From: Actinomyces culturomici
GTDB lineage: Bacteria; Actinomycetota; Actinomycetes; Actinomycetales; Actinomycetaceae
Reading direction: 5' to 3'
DNA length: 64,000 bases
NCBI RefSeq assembly: GCF_900499005.1
Contig: NZ_LS991316.1
Coordinates: 1,539,908 to 1,603,907, forward strand
The notes beneath the pieces are model-generated. The model was not told the DNA's origin, ran no database searches, and saw nothing but the letters and a program-made list of their open reading frames with translations. Positions 1 through 8,538 of this stretch are shown one piece after another (position 1 is the first letter of the stretch; each line of letters begins with the position of its first letter). Position numbers and translations under genes: made by a program.

Positions 1-1492
1 TGAGGGTCGAGCCGAGCAGCGCGAGGAGGCGGTCGCGCTCGGCGTCGTCGTGGGAGTCCTCGGCGGTGAGGGGCTTGACGAGCCGAATGAGGAGCGGGAG
101 CGTGAGTCCCTGGATCGCGAGAGAACCGGCCGCGACGAGGAGCGCGATGAGAAGGAGGAAGGCACGGGCGGGCGCCGACAGCGGAAGCGTCTGGGCGGCG
201 GCGAGGGTGACCGCCCCGCGCATGCCCGCCCACACGACGACAGCGCCCTCGCGGGGGCCGAGGGGCTCGCGCGAGACGTAGGCGAGATCGTTGCCGCGGC
301 GGCGCTGCTTGCGCCAGACCCGTTCGAGGCGCCGGTGCCACTGGCGTACCGCCTTGTCCCACTTCGCCTTCGACATGTTGCGCGCCGCGAGGAGCTCGTC
401 GTCGACGTCGCACGCGTGGGCGATGCGCTCCTCGATCATCTGGAGCTTCTCCTCGTTGCGCTCGTAGCGGGCACGCGTGTGCCGGCGACGGTGGGCGAGG
501 AACGCGAGGAAGGGGGCGACGAAGGCGGCCCGCAGGACGATCGCGAGCGCTCCAACGGCGAGGGAGACGAGGGCGGCGCGCCCGATTCTGAGCCCGACCG
601 ACGAGGCCGAGACCTCCTCGACGATGCCGAACGCCTGGAGGCCCATCGTGAGGAAGACGACGCCCTCGAGGACGAGTTCGACCGTGCGCCAGTTCTGCTG
701 GGCGAAGCGGCGGTTCATCGCCGGGAGCATGGCGGCGCGCCGGTGGGAGACGACGAGTCCGGCGACGACCGCGGCGACGAGGCCGGAGCCGCCGAGGTGC
801 TCGGCGGGGATCGACGCGAGGAAGGGCATGACGAAGGAGAAGACCGTGTCGGCGGCCGGCTGCGTGATGCGCGAGCGGATGCGGATCCCCAGCTCCCCGA
901 CGGCGAGGCCGACGGCGATCGCCACCGCGAGCGCGAGGAGGAAGTCGAATCCGAGTTGCATCGGGGCGAGCGCGTCGGCGTCGACCTGGAGCGCGGCCGC
1001 GGTCGCGGAGGAGAGGAGGACGAGGGCGGTCGCGTCGTTGAAGAGACCCTCGCCTTCGAGGATCGTGATGATCCGGTGGGAGACGCCCTGCCCCTTGGCG
1101 ATGGAGACCGCGACGGCGTCCGTCGGAGAGAGGACGGCGCCGAGGGCGACCGCCCACGGGATCGGGATCGCGGGGACGAGGGCGTGAACGAGGAGCCCGA
1201 GGGCGACCGCGGTGAGGACGACGAGGCCGATCGCGAGTCCGGCGACGGCCGTGAGCTCGCGCCGGAAGTCCATGACGGGCATCGAGGCCGCGGCGCCGAA
1301 GAGGAGCGGCGGGAGGATCACTTCGAGGACGATCGCCGGCGAGAGTTCGATCGGGCTCACCCAGGGGAGGAATCCGATGCCCGCACCGAGCGCGAGGAGG
1401 ATCAGGGGGGACGCGACGCCGATGCGCGGTGACAGCTGCGCGCACACGGCGATGGCGAGCAGTCCGGCGACGGAGACGACGAGGAGATCCAC
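1..1492 (-). CDS. CPA1-family Na+/H+ antiporter (C-terminus cut by window edge)
   Basis: Monovalent cation/proton antiporter of the inner membrane, exchanging Na+ (or K+) for H+ in pH and salt homeostasis. About 497 codons are visible and the reading frame runs off the left edge. The N-terminal half is a series of hydrophobic helices. It contains the segment LGAVLSPTDAVAVS and, further on, EGEGLFNDATALVL, matching the PTDAVA and FNDATA motifs of the NhaP/NHE (CPA1) family. A charged stretch with many Arg and Lys follows, then MRGAVTLAAAQTLP, also typical of CPA1. I chose the GTG at 1492 because it precedes the first hydrophobic helix; no strong Shine-Dalgarno is visible. The exact ion cannot be told from sequence. 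Confidence 0.9.
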   Translation of the reverse strand, partial: MDLLVVSVAGLLAIAVCAQLSPRIGVASPLILLALGAGIGFLPWVSPIELSPAIVLEVILPPLLFGAAASMPVMDFRRELTAVAGLAIGLVVLTAVALGLLVHALVPAIPIPWAVALGAVLSPTDAVAVSIAKGQGVSHRIITILEGEGLFNDATALVLLSSATAAALQVDADALAPMQLGFDFLLALAVAIAVGLAVGELGIRIRSRITQPAADTVFSFVMPFLASIPAEHLGGSGLVAAVVAGLVVSHRRAAMLPAMNRRFAQQNWRTVELVLEGVVFLTMGLQAFGIVEEVSASSVGLRIGRAALVSLAVGALAIVLRAAFVAPFLAFLAHRRRHTRARYERNEEKLQMIEERIAHACDVDDELLAARNMSKAKWDKAVRQWHRRLERVWRKQRRRGNDLAYVSREPLGPREGAVVVWAGMRGAVTLAAAQTLPLSAPARAFLLLIALLVAAGSLAIQGLTLPLLIRLVKPLTAEDSHDDAERDRLLALLGSTL

Positions 1493-1521
1493 TCCCCCAG
1501 CCTACGGGGAGAGGAGTGCGC

Positions 1522-4500
1522 TCACTCGGCGGAGTCCGCGGCCGCGTGCTTGACGTTCCCGAGGCGACCGCGCCCGGCGACGAAGCGGTCGAGGGCGGTG
1601 AGAAGGCCCGGGAGGACGAAGACGATGAGGATCGTCGCGGCGAGCGCGCCGATCGAGATCGTCCGGCAGATCTGGCCGACCGTCGGGTTCTCGAAGAGGT
1701 AGCCGAGGATGCCGGTGACGACGATCATGATCGACCCGGAGGTGGCGATCGTGTGGATCGACCGGTCGTACGCGCGCGCGAGCGCCTCGGGCGGCGGCAG
1801 GGACCGGCGGACCTCCCGGTACTGGGTGGTGAGGAGGATCCCGTAGTCGATCGTCGCGCCCATGAGGATGCACTGGACCATGAGCTGGGCGAGGTAGTAG
1901 TTCGAGTATCCCTGGAGCCCGATCGTCGTGATCGTGATGAAGACGCCGCACTGGACGAGGAGGACGAGGAGCAGCGGCACCGACAGGGAGAAGAAGGTGA
2001 GGGCGACGACCGCGAAGATCGAGGCGGCCGTCAGCCAGGAGATGAGGGACATCTCGGTGGAGAAGGAGCGGCTCATCTCGTGGATGAGGACCGAGTCGCC
2101 GACGAGCCGGCATCCTTTCGAGAAGTCGGCGGCGCAGGTCTTCTCGAGGTCGGAGACGAAGGCCTCGGTGTCGGCGGACTCGGCGGGCAGGGTCGTCGTG
2201 ATGACCATCCGCGAGTGGTGCGGACCGACGAGTTCGAGGACGGCGTCGGCGATCTGATCGTCCGCGTCGGCGATGGCGGCGCGCGACTTCGCGTCGACGA
2301 AGGGGGCGAAGCGGGCGTCGTCGACGACGTCCTTCGACAGGGTCTTGACGAGCTGGGCGATCGAGAGGGTCGCCGTCGAGGAGTCCCAGTCCTTCGCGGC
2401 GTGCGCGAGGTAGGCGAGCTGGATCTGCGGGACCTCGACGGCCTGTCCGATCCTTCCGAGGAAGGAGGCGAGCTTCTCGGGCGTGTACCGCGTCTGGTCG
2501 ACGACCGAGCCGACGATCGCCCGTAGGCTCCGCAGCTGCTCGGCCTGGGAGGCGGTGAACCTCGAAGAGGTCTGCTGGCCGGTGAGCATCGTGTCGACGA
2601 CGAAGGCGAGGGCGTCCTGCGCGGTCATCGACCAGGAGCTCGAGTCCCCGTACTTCGAGGTTCGCAGAAGGGCGAGTTGCCTGGCCTGCGCGTCGCTCAT
2701 CCCGGTGAGGCCCGCGAGTTTCGAGGGCGAGTAGGCGGTTCCGCTGATCGAGTCGTCGATGATCGTCCGCAGGCGCGCGATGTCGTCCCCTCGCCCGGAG
2801 GCGGCGGTGCGCGGGTCTTCGTCGAGGGCGGCGACGATCTCCTGGGGGGTGTACGTCCAGCCGGCGCCCGCGGTGGGGATGTCCGCGACGGCGAGGGCGA
2901 GGGCGACGACGGACGGGTCGATGCCCGTCATCGCCGCGAAGTCCGAGACGCTCACGGGCGCGCCGGAGGCCGAGGCTCCGATGATGGCCGCAAGGCCGGC
3001 GAGCTGCGTCTTCTGCTCGTCGGTGAACCCGGCGGCGAGGGGGCTCGCGGGGTCTGCGAGGGCGGCGTTGAGGAAGGCGACGAATTCGGCGGGGCTCGCA
3101 GTGAGGGTCGAGGGGTCGAATCCGCTCATCCGGCCGGAGGCCTGGGCCCGCGCGACGAGGAGGGCGGTCACCTGTTCGGCGGGGATCCCGAAGATCGCCG
3201 ACAGGCCCGCCGCATTCATCTGCGTCGTCACCGTCTGCTGGTCGGCGAGGACGGCGAGTTTCTCGAGGCCCGCCTTCTGCTCGTCGCTCATCGAGGCGGA
3301 CGCCTCGGGCACGGACGCGACGAGGGAGCGGACGGCCGCGACCATCTCGGGCAGGGGCTTCGAGACGTTCGAGTAGGCGCCGGACGCGGCCATCCGCTGC
3401 GCGTAGAGGAGCGCCGTCTCGGTCGGGTCGAGCCCGAGGAGCGCGGCCATCTCCCCCGAGCCGATCGGCGTCGTCATCGCGGCGGCATCCGTGAAGCGGG
3501 CCATCTGGCGGACCTGGTCGATCGCGTGCCCGGCGAGCAGCGACGAGTACTCCGGATCGTTCGCGAGGTCGTTCTGGACGAAGGACACGAACTCGGGCAG
3601 CGTCATCGCGTCCGAGCCGATCGTCGGGTCGGTCATCGCGTGGTAGAGGAGGATCCCGCGGGCCTCCTCCTCGCTCATTCCGAGGACGGAGGCGAGGCCG
3701 GCAGCGCCGAGCGGCACGACGAGCTTCTCCCGATCGAGGTAGGGGACGATCTGGTCGAGCCGTGCGCTCATCGTCGGGTCGAGCCGATTGGCGATCGTCT
3801 CGTCGGAGCGAACGAAGTCGACGAACTCCGCGAGGGTCATGTCCTGCGTCGCCCGCCCGTCGTGGGCGAGGTAGTAGACGAGGGCGAGAGCGTCGTCGTC
3901 GAGGGAGAGCGACCCGTCGCCCATCTCCGCCAAAGCGCTCTTCATGTCGGCGAGGCTCCGCTGCTTCCCGATCGTCGAGGACTGCGAGGCGACCGACCGG
4001 ACGAAGGACTCGGAGCCGATCCGCTCGGCGAGCGCCCCGGCCGCGGCCTCGTCCGTGTTGTCGTAGACGAGGACGACGGGGTTCTCCTTGGGGAACACGT
4101 CGGCGATGGGGTCGTCCTTGCTCAGCGTGTAGGCGACGGGCGTGCCGGCGGCGGTGACGGCGGTTCCGGCGAAGAGGGCGATGAACGCGAGGAGGATCGG
4201 CCAGCGGAGCCGGTGCTCGACCCTTGCGAGGCCGGCGAGATTCGGGTGCCAGTAGGGCTTCGCGGTCGCCGCGATCGCCTTGTCGAACCAGAGGATGAGG
4301 GTCGGCAGGACGGTGAAGACGGCGACCATCGAGAGGAAGACGCCCTTGGCGAGGGCGATGCCGAGGTCGAGGCCGATCCCCAGCGACATGAAGCAGAGCA
4401 TGAGGAGGCCGACGACCGTCGTCATCGAGGAGGAGACGATCGAGGAGAACGCGCCGCGGATCGCGCGGGTCATCGCCTCGGCGGGGGTCGCGGCGCCCGG

Positions 4501-5226
4501 CTTCTCCTGCCGGTACCGGTTCATGAGGATGATCGAGTAGTCCATCGAGAGGACGAGCTGGAGGATCGCCCCGATCGTGAAGGTGATGTCGGCGATCGAA
4601 CCGCGGATGAGGTTCGTCCCGAGGTTGAGGACGACGGCCATGCCGATCGCGACGAGGAACAGCACGGGTTCGAGCCATGACGCGCACATGATGAAGAGGA
4701 TGAGCGCGAGGAGTCCGACCGCGACCATGACGATCCACAGCGGCAGCTCGGACGAGGGAGAGGGGTTGTCGGAGCGGATGACGGGCGAGTCGGCGGCGAG
4801 CTTCTCCTCGATCGTGCTCTGGATCGCCTGGTCCTGCGCGGATCCGTAGGCGGCGGTCGACTGGACGATGTAGAGGGTCTTGTCGCCCTCGTGGTAGATC
4901 GGGGAATCGGCCTCGTAGGCGACGGCGTCGACGTTCGGGATCTTCTCGAGCGTCTGGAGGATCCGCTTCTCGTCCGAGTCGGCGAGCCCGGCGAACATCA
5001 CGCGGGTCGTCGAGAGTTCCTTGGAGTCGGGGAACTCGTCCTCCATGATCGCCAGGCCCGCGCGCATCGGCGAATCAGCGGGGAGGAATTCCGCCATGTC
5101 GGTGATGACTCCGACCTTCGGGACGAGGAACGCGCACACGACCGTGGCGGCGACCATGATCGAGAAGATCACGTATCGCGCGCTGACGAGGAGTTTCGCG
5201 ATCCCGGACGGCACTGTCGGCTTCAC
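1522..5226 (-). CDS. MMPL/RND-superfamily membrane transporter with expanded helical-repeat loop
   Basis: RND-type exporter of the MMPL family, probably moving lipids or other hydrophobic substrates across the membrane. It has two transporter halves. The first carries MDYSIILMNRYRQE and the second ATIDYGILLTTQYREV, the family's TM4 and TM10 signatures with the conserved Asp-Tyr. Between the halves lies an unusually long extracytoplasmic region (about nt 3905-2250). I read it as seven tandem modules of 75-88 residues, each with an LG..., L(L/A)..., xEFVxFV... and QL..L pattern. The frame is open upstream to 5415, but that part is a repeat-rich, low-complexity stretch. GTG 5226 (start VKPTVPSG) or GTG 5214, which has AGAGGTG nine bases upstream, is more likely. 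About 1,230 residues makes it large for MMPL proteins. Substrate unknown. Confidence 0.85.
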   Translation of the reverse strand: MKPTVPSGIAKLLVSARYVIFSIMVAATVVCAFLVPKVGVITDMAEFLPADSPMRAGLAIMEDEFPDSKELSTTRVMFAGLADSDEKRILQTLEKIPNVDAVAYEADSPIYHEGDKTLYIVQSTAAYGSAQDQAIQSTIEEKLAADSPVIRSDNPSPSSELPLWIVMVAVGLLALILFIMCASWLEPVLFLVAIGMAVVLNLGTNLIRGSIADITFTIGAILQLVLSMDYSIILMNRYRQEKPGAATPAEAMTRAIRGAFSSIVSSSMTTVVGLLMLCFMSLGIGLDLGIALAKGVFLSMVAVFTVLPTLILWFDKAIAATAKPYWHPNLAGLARVEHRLRWPILLAFIALFAGTAVTAAGTPVAYTLSKDDPIADVFPKENPVVLVYDNTDEAAAGALAERIGSESFVRSVASQSSTIGKQRSLADMKSALAEMGDGSLSLDDDALALVYYLAHDGRATQDMTLAEFVDFVRSDETIANRLDPTMSARLDQIVPYLDREKLVVPLGAAGLASVLGMSEEEARGILLYHAMTDPTIGSDAMTLPEFVSFVQNDLANDPEYSSLLAGHAIDQVRQMARFTDAAAMTTPIGSGEMAALLGLDPTETALLYAQRMAASGAYSNVSKPLPEMVAAVRSLVASVPEASASMSDEQKAGLEKLAVLADQQTVTTQMNAAGLSAIFGIPAEQVTALLVARAQASGRMSGFDPSTLTASPAEFVAFLNAALADPASPLAAGFTDEQKTQLAGLAAIIGASASGAPVSVSDFAAMTGIDPSVVALALAVADIPTAGAGWTYTPQEIVAALDEDPRTAASGRGDDIARLRTIIDDSISGTAYSPSKLAGLTGMSDAQARQLALLRTSKYGDSSSWSMTAQDALAFVVDTMLTGQQTSSRFTASQAEQLRSLRAIVGSVVDQTRYTPEKLASFLGRIGQAVEVPQIQLAYLAHAAKDWDSSTATLSIAQLVKTLSKDVVDDARFAPFVDAKSRAAIADADDQIADAVLELVGPHHSRMVITTTLPAESADTEAFVSDLEKTCAADFSKGCRLVGDSVLIHEMSRSFSTEMSLISWLTAASIFAVVALTFFSLSVPLLLVLLVQCGVFITITTIGLQGYSNYYLAQLMVQCILMGATIDYGILLTTQYREVRRSLPPPEALARAYDRSIHTIATSGSIMIVVTGILGYLFENPTVGQICRTISIGALAATILIVFVLPGLLTALDRFVAGRGRLGNVKHAAADSAE

Positions 5227-5239
5227 CTCTGAGGTCGAT

Positions 5240-5425
5240 GGGCGGGGTCCTTCAACGGTAAGCGCCCGCGCGCCGCTCCGCTCGCGACTTCGAGTTTCGG
5301 AACCGGTTCGCAATCGTCGATCCGGGGAACCCCCTGCGAGGTCATGCGCCTTGAGCGATGAAGCCGTGCGCCCCGCCCCGCGAGGTCCTGCGCCTGCAGC
5401 GACGGCGTCGCGCACGCCGCGGAGC
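5240..5425. repeat. Short dispersed repeat, GCGAgGTCaTGCGCC family (copies upstream of the MMPL gene)
   Basis: Two related units lie in the leader of the MMPL gene. On the plus strand, GCGAGGTCATGCGCCTTGAG starts near 5337, and GCGAGGTCCTGCGCCTGCAG occurs about 45 bases later. Similar units recur at 29850-29990 ahead of the ABC exporter operon, in the same position relative to a minus-strand membrane-protein gene. No function is evident. Confidence 0.5.
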
Positions 5426-5451
5426 GACCGCCCCGCTCCTCCGGCGCCCGC

Positions 5452-6048
5452 CTATTCGGCGTCGAGGACGAGTCGCATCTGATTCCACTCCTCGCCCCCG
5501 TGCTCGGATTCGGCACTCACGCCCTCGTCGATGAACCCCAGCCGCGCGTAATAGCCGAGCTTCGCCGCCTTGCACGTGAGGACGAGGCCGGTCCGCCCCT
5601 CGCGGCGCGCGTCGTCGATGAGGAGCCGCAGGAGCGCGGTCGGGTGCCCGGCGCCGCGATGGCCGGGGTGCGAGGCGACGGAGAGGATCATCAGCCAGTC
5701 GCCGTCGGGATCGTGGATCGAGGCGTCGGCGAACATGTCGTCGGCGAGGTCGCGCCGGTTCGTCGCGAGCGCGACGACGAAGGCGAGCAGGGTCCCGGTG
5801 CCGGCGGGCTTCTCTGTCCCGGCGACCCCCTCCGCGTCGACGGCCCCGTCCTCGGCGACCGCGAGGAGGATGTGCTCGGGGTAGGTCGCGAGCCGGTCGG
5901 CGTAGGCGGTCCGCGGGGCGGCCTCGGTCGGCGGGAACGCGAGCGCTTCGAGCGCGGCGATCGCGTCGAGATCCGCCGCCGTCGCGCGCCTCAGCCGCAC
6001 GCCGCTCGCTTTCACCGCGGTCTCGTCCGCCGTCGCGGCCTCCGCCAT
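5452..6048 (-). CDS. GNAT-family N-acetyltransferase
   Basis: Predicted cytoplasmic acetyl-CoA-dependent N-acetyltransferase of 198 aa. The N-terminal strand VRLRRATAADLDAIAALE is the usual GNAT opening. The acetyl-CoA loop is recognisable in LSVASHPGHRGAGHPTALL, followed by the helix before a GYYARLGF segment that closes the fold. The overall layout, with a PPTEAAP segment after the first helix, resembles the small-molecule amine acetyltransferase subgroup, but the substrate cannot be assigned. It reads towards the MMPL gene, with a 226-base repeat-bearing gap between them. The start is the ATG at 6048; no strong ribosome site is visible. Confidence 0.8.
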   Translation of the reverse strand: MAEAATADETAVKASGVRLRRATAADLDAIAALEALAFPPTEAAPRTAYADRLATYPEHILLAVAEDGAVDAEGVAGTEKPAGTGTLLAFVVALATNRRDLADDMFADASIHDPDGDWLMILSVASHPGHRGAGHPTALLRLLIDDARREGRTGLVLTCKAAKLGYYARLGFIDEGVSAESEHGGEEWNQMRLVLDAE

Positions 6049-6168
6049 CGCCTCGCCCTCCTCCGTCCGCTTTCGGCCGTCTCCTGGCGGCCTGTCGCGA
6101 CGTCATTACATCATCGCGGGGAGGTCATCGCCCTCGGCCGCCACTCCCCGGCCGCCGGCTCCGATCGC

Positions 6169-6186
6169 GATCGACGAGGGCGCAGC
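6169..6186 (+). repeat. Dispersed repeat, ATCGACGAGGGCG family
   Basis: An intergenic copy of the 18-base core GATCGACGAGGGCGnnGC seen at many places in this window (compare 24409, 42268, 44265, 54571, 58618). It lies 22 bases before the split repeat that holds the insertion sequence. Confidence 0.5.
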
Positions 6187-6207
6187 AGGCGTCCGATGAA
6201 GGGAAGC

Positions 6208-6236
6208 GGAGATCCCCTCGACGAGGGAAGGTGATG
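6208..6236 (+). repeat. Left part of the GAGATCCCCTCGACG / AAGGTRATG repeat, interrupted by the IS element
   Basis: This part reads GAGATCCCCTCGACGAGGG then AAGGTGATG. It continues after the insertion sequence at 7515 with CTTTCGACGAGGGAAGGTGATGCTCTCG-like sequence. The joined element matches the intact two-unit copy at 54490-54548 (reverse strand). Single-unit copies occur at 20436-20470 and inside pcrA at 42064-42099. Confidence 0.7.
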
Positions 6237-7514
6237 GGCGGTTTCAGGTGGTGAGTGCAACGCCTTGAGTGTGTGGGGTGGTTGCTGTGGGTTTTCGTTG
6301 TTCTGAGGCGGTTCGCCGCCAGGTGTTGGATCTGCTGATTGAGGGTGTGCCGGTTAGGCAGGTGCATTTGCGGGTGGGTGTCGCGGTGTGCACGATCCGC
6401 AAGTGGGCCAAAGATTGGGGCATGACGTTTCGTGTGGGTTCGCGAGGCGGGTGGGTGGGCAGTGCGCCCGCAGACCCTGTGGAGGGGCTGGTCAGCGGGG
6501 TCGGGCATGGGGCCCGGTTGACGATCGGGGGCCGCCAGCTCATCGAGTACTTGCACGGTCAGGGGATGAGCATGCGGGGGATCGCCCGCGAGCTTGGGGT
6601 GGCGGCCTCGACGGTGAAGCGGGAGTTGGATCGTGGGGGCGGCCAGTATCGGGCGGTACGCGCTCATGAGGAGGCTGCCGGGAGGCGGGCTCGTCCCAAG
6701 CCGTTCAAGCTGGAGGATCCTCGGCTGCGCGCCTTCGTGGTCGCCAAGCTTAACGAGCACTGGTCGCCTGAGCAGATCTCGCGGGCCTGGGCGTGTGGGG
6801 ACAATAGGGGGGTGACGATCAGCCCGGAGACGATCTATCAGGCCCTGTATGTGCATGGGCGCGGCGCGTTGCGTCAAGAGCTCAAGGTGGAAAAGGCGTT
6901 GCGGTCGGGGCGCACGCGTCGCCTGGCGCGTTCGCCGCTGGCTCTGGCGCGCTCGAAGGGGAAGTCGTGGGTGGAGGGCGCCAGGATCGTGGACCGGCCC
7001 CAAGAGGTGGAAGGACGCCAGGTTCCGGGCCATTGGGAGGGGGATCTGATCGTGGGGGCGAACAACAAGAGCGCCGCGATCACCCTGGTGGAACGCACCA
7101 CGGGCTACCTGCTCGTCCGGCCCCTGCCAGCGTGCCACGACACGGCAAGTGTGATCGACGTGCTCGCCGACATTATCAGCCCTTTCCCGCTCACGCTTCG
7201 CGAGACGATCACGTGGGACCAGGGAGGGGAGATGGCGAACGCGAAAGACCTGACCAGCCGGACCAAAACGAAGGTGTATTTCGCCGACCCGCATTCGCCC
7301 TGGCAGCGCGGGTCCAACGAGAACACCAACGGCCTGTTGCGCGACTACTTCCCTAAAGGCACCGACCTGAACGACTATCCCCCAGAAGCATTCGCCGAGG
7401 CCGAACGCCAACTCAACACCCGACCCCGCAAACGCCACGGCTGGAAAACACCCGCCGAACTCATGCAAAAATTACTCGACGACAACGCCGTTGCACTCAC
7501 CGCCTGAAACCGCC
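6237..7514 (+). mobile_element. IS30-family insertion sequence, complete, 1,278 bp
   Basis: The left end begins GGCGGTTTCAGGTGGTGAG and the right end, read on the other strand, begins GGCGGTTTCAGGCGGTGAG. The imperfect terminal inverted repeats continue for about 30 bases. The element is flanked by the same three bases, ATG (6234-6236 and 7515-7517), consistent with the 2-3 bp target duplications of the IS30 family. One transposase gene fills it and is uninterrupted. The target is the junction between the two units of a dispersed repeat, and the uninterrupted form of that repeat at 54490-54548 has a single ATG at the corresponding place. Confidence 0.92.
6269..7507 (+). CDS. IS30-family transposase
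   Basis: DDE transposase of 412 aa that cuts and inserts the surrounding element. The N-terminal part has two helix-turn-helix segments: QVHLRVGVAVCTIRKW, then GMSMRGIARELGVAASTVKRE. The catalytic core follows. HWEGDLIVGANNKSAAITLV carries the first Asp, TWDQGGEMANA the second, and the last segment, SPWQRGSNENTNGLLRDYFP, the Glu. All three acidic residues are present and the frame is open from end to end, so the enzyme may be active. It starts at GTG 6269 inside the left end of the IS; a later start cannot be excluded. Confidence 0.93.
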   Translation: MCGVVAVGFRCSEAVRRQVLDLLIEGVPVRQVHLRVGVAVCTIRKWAKDWGMTFRVGSRGGWVGSAPADPVEGLVSGVGHGARLTIGGRQLIEYLHGQGMSMRGIARELGVAASTVKRELDRGGGQYRAVRAHEEAAGRRARPKPFKLEDPRLRAFVVAKLNEHWSPEQISRAWACGDNRGVTISPETIYQALYVHGRGALRQELKVEKALRSGRTRRLARSPLALARSKGKSWVEGARIVDRPQEVEGRQVPGHWEGDLIVGANNKSAAITLVERTTGYLLVRPLPACHDTASVIDVLADIISPFPLTLRETITWDQGGEMANAKDLTSRTKTKVYFADPHSPWQRGSNENTNGLLRDYFPKGTDLNDYPPEAFAEAERQLNTRPRKRHGWKTPAELMQKLLDDNAVALTA

Positions 7515-7548
7515 ATGCTTTCGACGAGGGAAGGTGATGCTCTCGCGG
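7515..7548 (+). repeat. Right part of the IS-interrupted dispersed repeat
   Basis: ATGCTTTCGACGAGGGAAGG is followed by TGATGCTCTCGCGG. It completes the second unit of the dimer begun at 6208. The first three bases are the duplicated target of the insertion sequence. Confidence 0.7.
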
Positions 7549-7627
7549 TGTCGAGCGGGGTCGGCATTGAGGGCGAGGGCGGGGGCGGCGCCCGGCGTAC
7601 CCTGTCGCTGGAAGGGAGCGGTGCCTC

Positions 7628-8497
7628 GTGTGGATCCTCGCGGCGTCGATGTCGGCGCTGTTCGCGGGCCTGACGGCGATCCTCGCGAAGCTCGGCGTCG
7701 AATCGACCGACTCCGACGTCGCGACGGCCGCGCGGACCGGCGTCGTCCTCGTCCTCGCGTGGATCGTCGCCGCCGCGAGCGGCTCCCTGACGGCGCTGGC
7801 GCACATCCCCGCCTCGGCCTGGGGCTTCCTCATCGCCTCGGGCTTCGCGACCGGCGCCTCGTGGATCTGCTACTTCCACGCGCTCGCGACCGGCCCGGTC
7901 TCGGCCGTCACCCCGATCGACAAGGCGTCGACGCCGCTCACCGTCCTGCTCGCGCTGCTCCTCCTCGGCGAGGGCGCCTCGCCGCTCAAGCTCGCGGCGG
8001 TCGTCGTCTACCTCGTCGGCGCCCTCCTCATGATCCCCCGAAGCGACGAGGGCGCGGCCGCGGCACCGGTCCGGCTCGGAGCATGGCTCCCGTGGGCCTG
8101 CGGCTCGGCCCTCTTCGCGGCGCTGACGTCGGTCCTCGGGAAGCTCGGCGTCGAGTCGGTGCCCTCCGATCTCGCCACCGCGATCCGCACGGTCGTCGTC
8201 GCGATCCTCGCCTTCGCGATCGTGCTCGGACGCGGGAAGAGCGCGGGGCTGCGCGGAATCGAGCGGCGGGAGGCGGGATTCCTCCTCGCCTCTGGCCTCG
8301 CGACGGGCGCGTCCTGGCTGTTCTTCTACCGGGCACTCCAGACGGGCCCGGCGTCGGGAGTCGTGCCGATCGACAAGCTCTCGATCCTCGTCTCGATCGT
8401 GTTCGCCCGGATCGTCCTCGGCGAGAGGCTGGACGGACGGGCGCTCGCCGGCCTCGCCCTCATCGTCGCGGCGACCCTCGCCCTCGCGATCCTCTGA
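7628..8497 (+). CDS. EamA/DMT-family permease
   Basis: Ten-helix drug/metabolite transporter of 289 aa in the inner membrane. It is a clear internal duplication of the EamA unit: the segments ALFAGLTAILAKLGVES near residue 10 and ALFAALTSVLGKLGVES near residue 158 are near copies. So are the SGFATGASWICYFHAL and SGLATGASWLFFYRAL segments and the TPIDKAS and VPIDKLS segments. Translation probably starts at GTG 7628, preceded by GGAAGGGAG. Substrates of this family include amino acids and small metabolites, and none can be chosen here. The gene begins 114 bases after the insertion sequence, which could influence its expression. Confidence 0.88.
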   Translation: MWILAASMSALFAGLTAILAKLGVESTDSDVATAARTGVVLVLAWIVAAASGSLTALAHIPASAWGFLIASGFATGASWICYFHALATGPVSAVTPIDKASTPLTVLLALLLLGEGASPLKLAAVVVYLVGALLMIPRSDEGAAAAPVRLGAWLPWACGSALFAALTSVLGKLGVESVPSDLATAIRTVVVAILAFAIVLGRGKSAGLRGIERREAGFLLASGLATGASWLFFYRALQTGPASGVVPIDKLSILVSIVFARIVLGERLDGRALAGLALIVAATLALAIL

Positions 8498-8538
8498 GCG
8501 CGAGGGCCTCTCGTCGCCCGTTCACCCCGGCGTCGCGC

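Noticed and set aside
50..1432. Long plus-strand open frame opposite the antiporter (Arg/Glu/Asp-rich)
   Set aside because: High GC leaves the opposite strand open; the composition is charged and repetitive, with no fold, while the minus strand encodes a complete transporter pattern.
1502..4738. 1,078-residue minus-strand frame over the MMPL gene
   Set aside because: Overlaps the MMPL gene in another frame and is Arg/Pro-rich with no motif; the MMPL frame carries clear family signatures.
6125..7468. 447-residue minus-strand frame inside the IS element
   Set aside because: Antisense to an intact transposase, with no homology that I recognise.
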